Shown here: piece by piece, positions 6,396 to 6,895 of the stretch
Position numbering within the stretch: the stretch's first letter is position 1
Layout: each line of letters opens with the position of its first letter
Origin: an uncultured Clostridia bacterium
GTDB taxonomy: Bacteria > Bacillota > Clostridia > Peptostreptococcales > Anaerovoracaceae
Length of the DNA: 6,895 bases
NCBI GenBank assembly: GCA_938009115.1
Contig: CALLHZ010000006.1
Span: 1-6,895 of the forward strand
Direction of reading: 5' to 3'
The notes under the pieces: generated by a model
Told to the model about the DNA's origin: nothing
The model's database searches: none
What the model saw: the letters and a program-made list of their open reading frames with translations, nothing else
Program-made: the position numbers and the translations under genes

Positions 6396-6422
6396 GCAAG
6401 GGGTGGCCATGCCACCCCTTGC
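6396..6422 (+). other. Perfect 12-bp intercistronic hairpin between grdA and grdC
   Basis: GCAAGGGGTGGC (6396-6407) is perfectly complementary to GCCACCCCTTGC (6411-6422) around a CAT triloop. It starts 12 bases after the grdA stop and ends 24 bases before the grdC start. No T-run follows, so it is not a standard intrinsic terminator in this direction. A partial terminator or an RNA 3'-end stabiliser or processing site that raises grdA relative to grdC is the likeliest role; this is inference. Confidence 0.75.
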
Positions 6423-6446
6423 AATTCACGAAAGGAATTCCGCATC

Positions 6447-6895
6447 ATGAACAACAGTGTGTTAAAGGGAACCGGCTATGTCCTCGTTCACGTGCCCGGC
6501 ATGGTGATGCATCACGGAACGACCCAGACGACGGAACGGAGCGTCAATCCGGATTCCGACTATCTGAAGGCGCTGCCCGGGCACATCCGTTCCTACGAGG
6601 ACTGCCTGGCCTATCCGCCGAATCAGACCTATATCGGAAATCTTTCCATCGAGGCTTTGTCTGCCATCGAAGAACCCTGGTATGATAAAAAAACGGAAAA
6701 CCCATCCCGGTTCGGACCCTTCGGCGAGGTGATGCCGGAGGATGAATTCGCTGTGCTCATGCAGATATGCGATGCCTTTGATCTGGTCCATCTGGACCGG
6801 GGTTTTGTGCTGGCTGTGAAGCCCAGGCTTGAAGCCCATCCGCTCATGACTGCCTCCATGCTTTCCCTCATCAAGGAAGGGACAGACAGCGAAAC
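6447..6895 (+). CDS. grdC: Glycine reductase protein C, beta subunit GrdC, N-terminal part (3' end outside window)
   Basis: GrdC, together with GrdD, forms protein C, which takes the carboxymethyl group held on the GrdA selenocysteine and releases acetyl phosphate. The frame is open from ATG 6447 to the right edge, giving the first 149 residues of a family of about 500. The N-terminus GTGYVLVHVPGMVMHHGTTQ, the SVNPDSDYLKALPGHIRSYED segment and YPPNQTYIGNLSIEAL match GrdC as I know it. An AAAGGA at 6431-6436 lies ten bases upstream of the ATG as a modest Shine-Dalgarno. The family resembles ketoacyl-synthase III type enzymes; the catalytic part lies outside the window. Placement right after grdA, behind the long hairpin, fits known grd operons. 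Confidence 0.93.
   Translation, partial: MNNSVLKGTGYVLVHVPGMVMHHGTTQTTERSVNPDSDYLKALPGHIRSYEDCLAYPPNQTYIGNLSIEALSAIEEPWYDKKTENPSRFGPFGEVMPEDEFAVLMQICDAFDLVHLDRGFVLAVKPRLEAHPLMTASMLSLIKEGTDSE

Noticed and set aside
1..6895. CRISPR array, insertion sequence, tRNA or rRNA genes.
   Set aside because: No regularly spaced direct repeats, transposase frames, terminal inverted repeats or tRNA-like T-arm/anticodon patterns were seen by eye.

Overview
The window holds the front part of a glycine reductase (Stickland-type amino-acid fermentation) operon, with the selenocysteine translation factor SelB directly upstream. The organism is most likely an anaerobic, amino-acid-fermenting bacterium of the Clostridia/Firmicutes type. 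This rests on the grd genes, AGGAGG-type Shine-Dalgarno sites before nearly every gene, a Gram-positive style riboswitch with an intrinsic terminator, and UGA used for selenocysteine. Base composition looks moderate to fairly GC-rich by eye (not counted), so this is probably not one of the classic low-GC clostridia. I cannot name a genus.

Layout, all on the + strand: (1) 1-1256, the C-terminal two thirds of selB, cut by the left edge. (2) 1257-1556, a roughly 300-base leader with a plausible extended -10 promoter, a tandem glycine riboswitch (kink-turn P0 plus two aptamers) and an intrinsic terminator whose 5' arm overlaps the closing P1 strand of aptamer 2. This is the geometry of a glycine-activated (ON) switch. 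(3) 1557-6384, grdX, grdE, grdB, trxB, trxA and grdA, tightly packed and each with its own Shine-Dalgarno site. (4) A perfect 12-bp intercistronic hairpin at 6396-6422. (5) 6447-6895, the start of grdC, cut by the right edge.

Two genes carry an in-frame UGA that must be read as selenocysteine. In grdB it is codon 350 (4303-4305), in a UxxCxxC motif. In grdA it is codon 44 (6043-6045), in a CxxU motif. Simple ORF calling breaks both genes; read through, each matches its family from end to end. A compact SECIS-like hairpin lies 12 nt after the grdB UGA. No equally clean one is visible in grdA.

How the parts work together: protein B (pyruvoyl GrdE plus seleno-GrdB) captures glycine as a Schiff base and passes a carboxymethyl group to the selenocysteine of GrdA. 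Protein C (GrdC with GrdD, which is outside the window) converts the carboxymethyl-selenoether to acetyl phosphate, a direct ATP source. NADPH, TrxB and TrxA re-reduce the oxidised GrdA. SelB delivers Sec-tRNA for GrdA and GrdB, and the riboswitch should switch the operon on when glycine, its substrate, is abundant. The enzyme system is well known. The most noteworthy points here are the RNA-level glycine control of the reductase operon, the selB linkage, the atypical GCVPC thioredoxin and the intercistronic hairpins around grdA.
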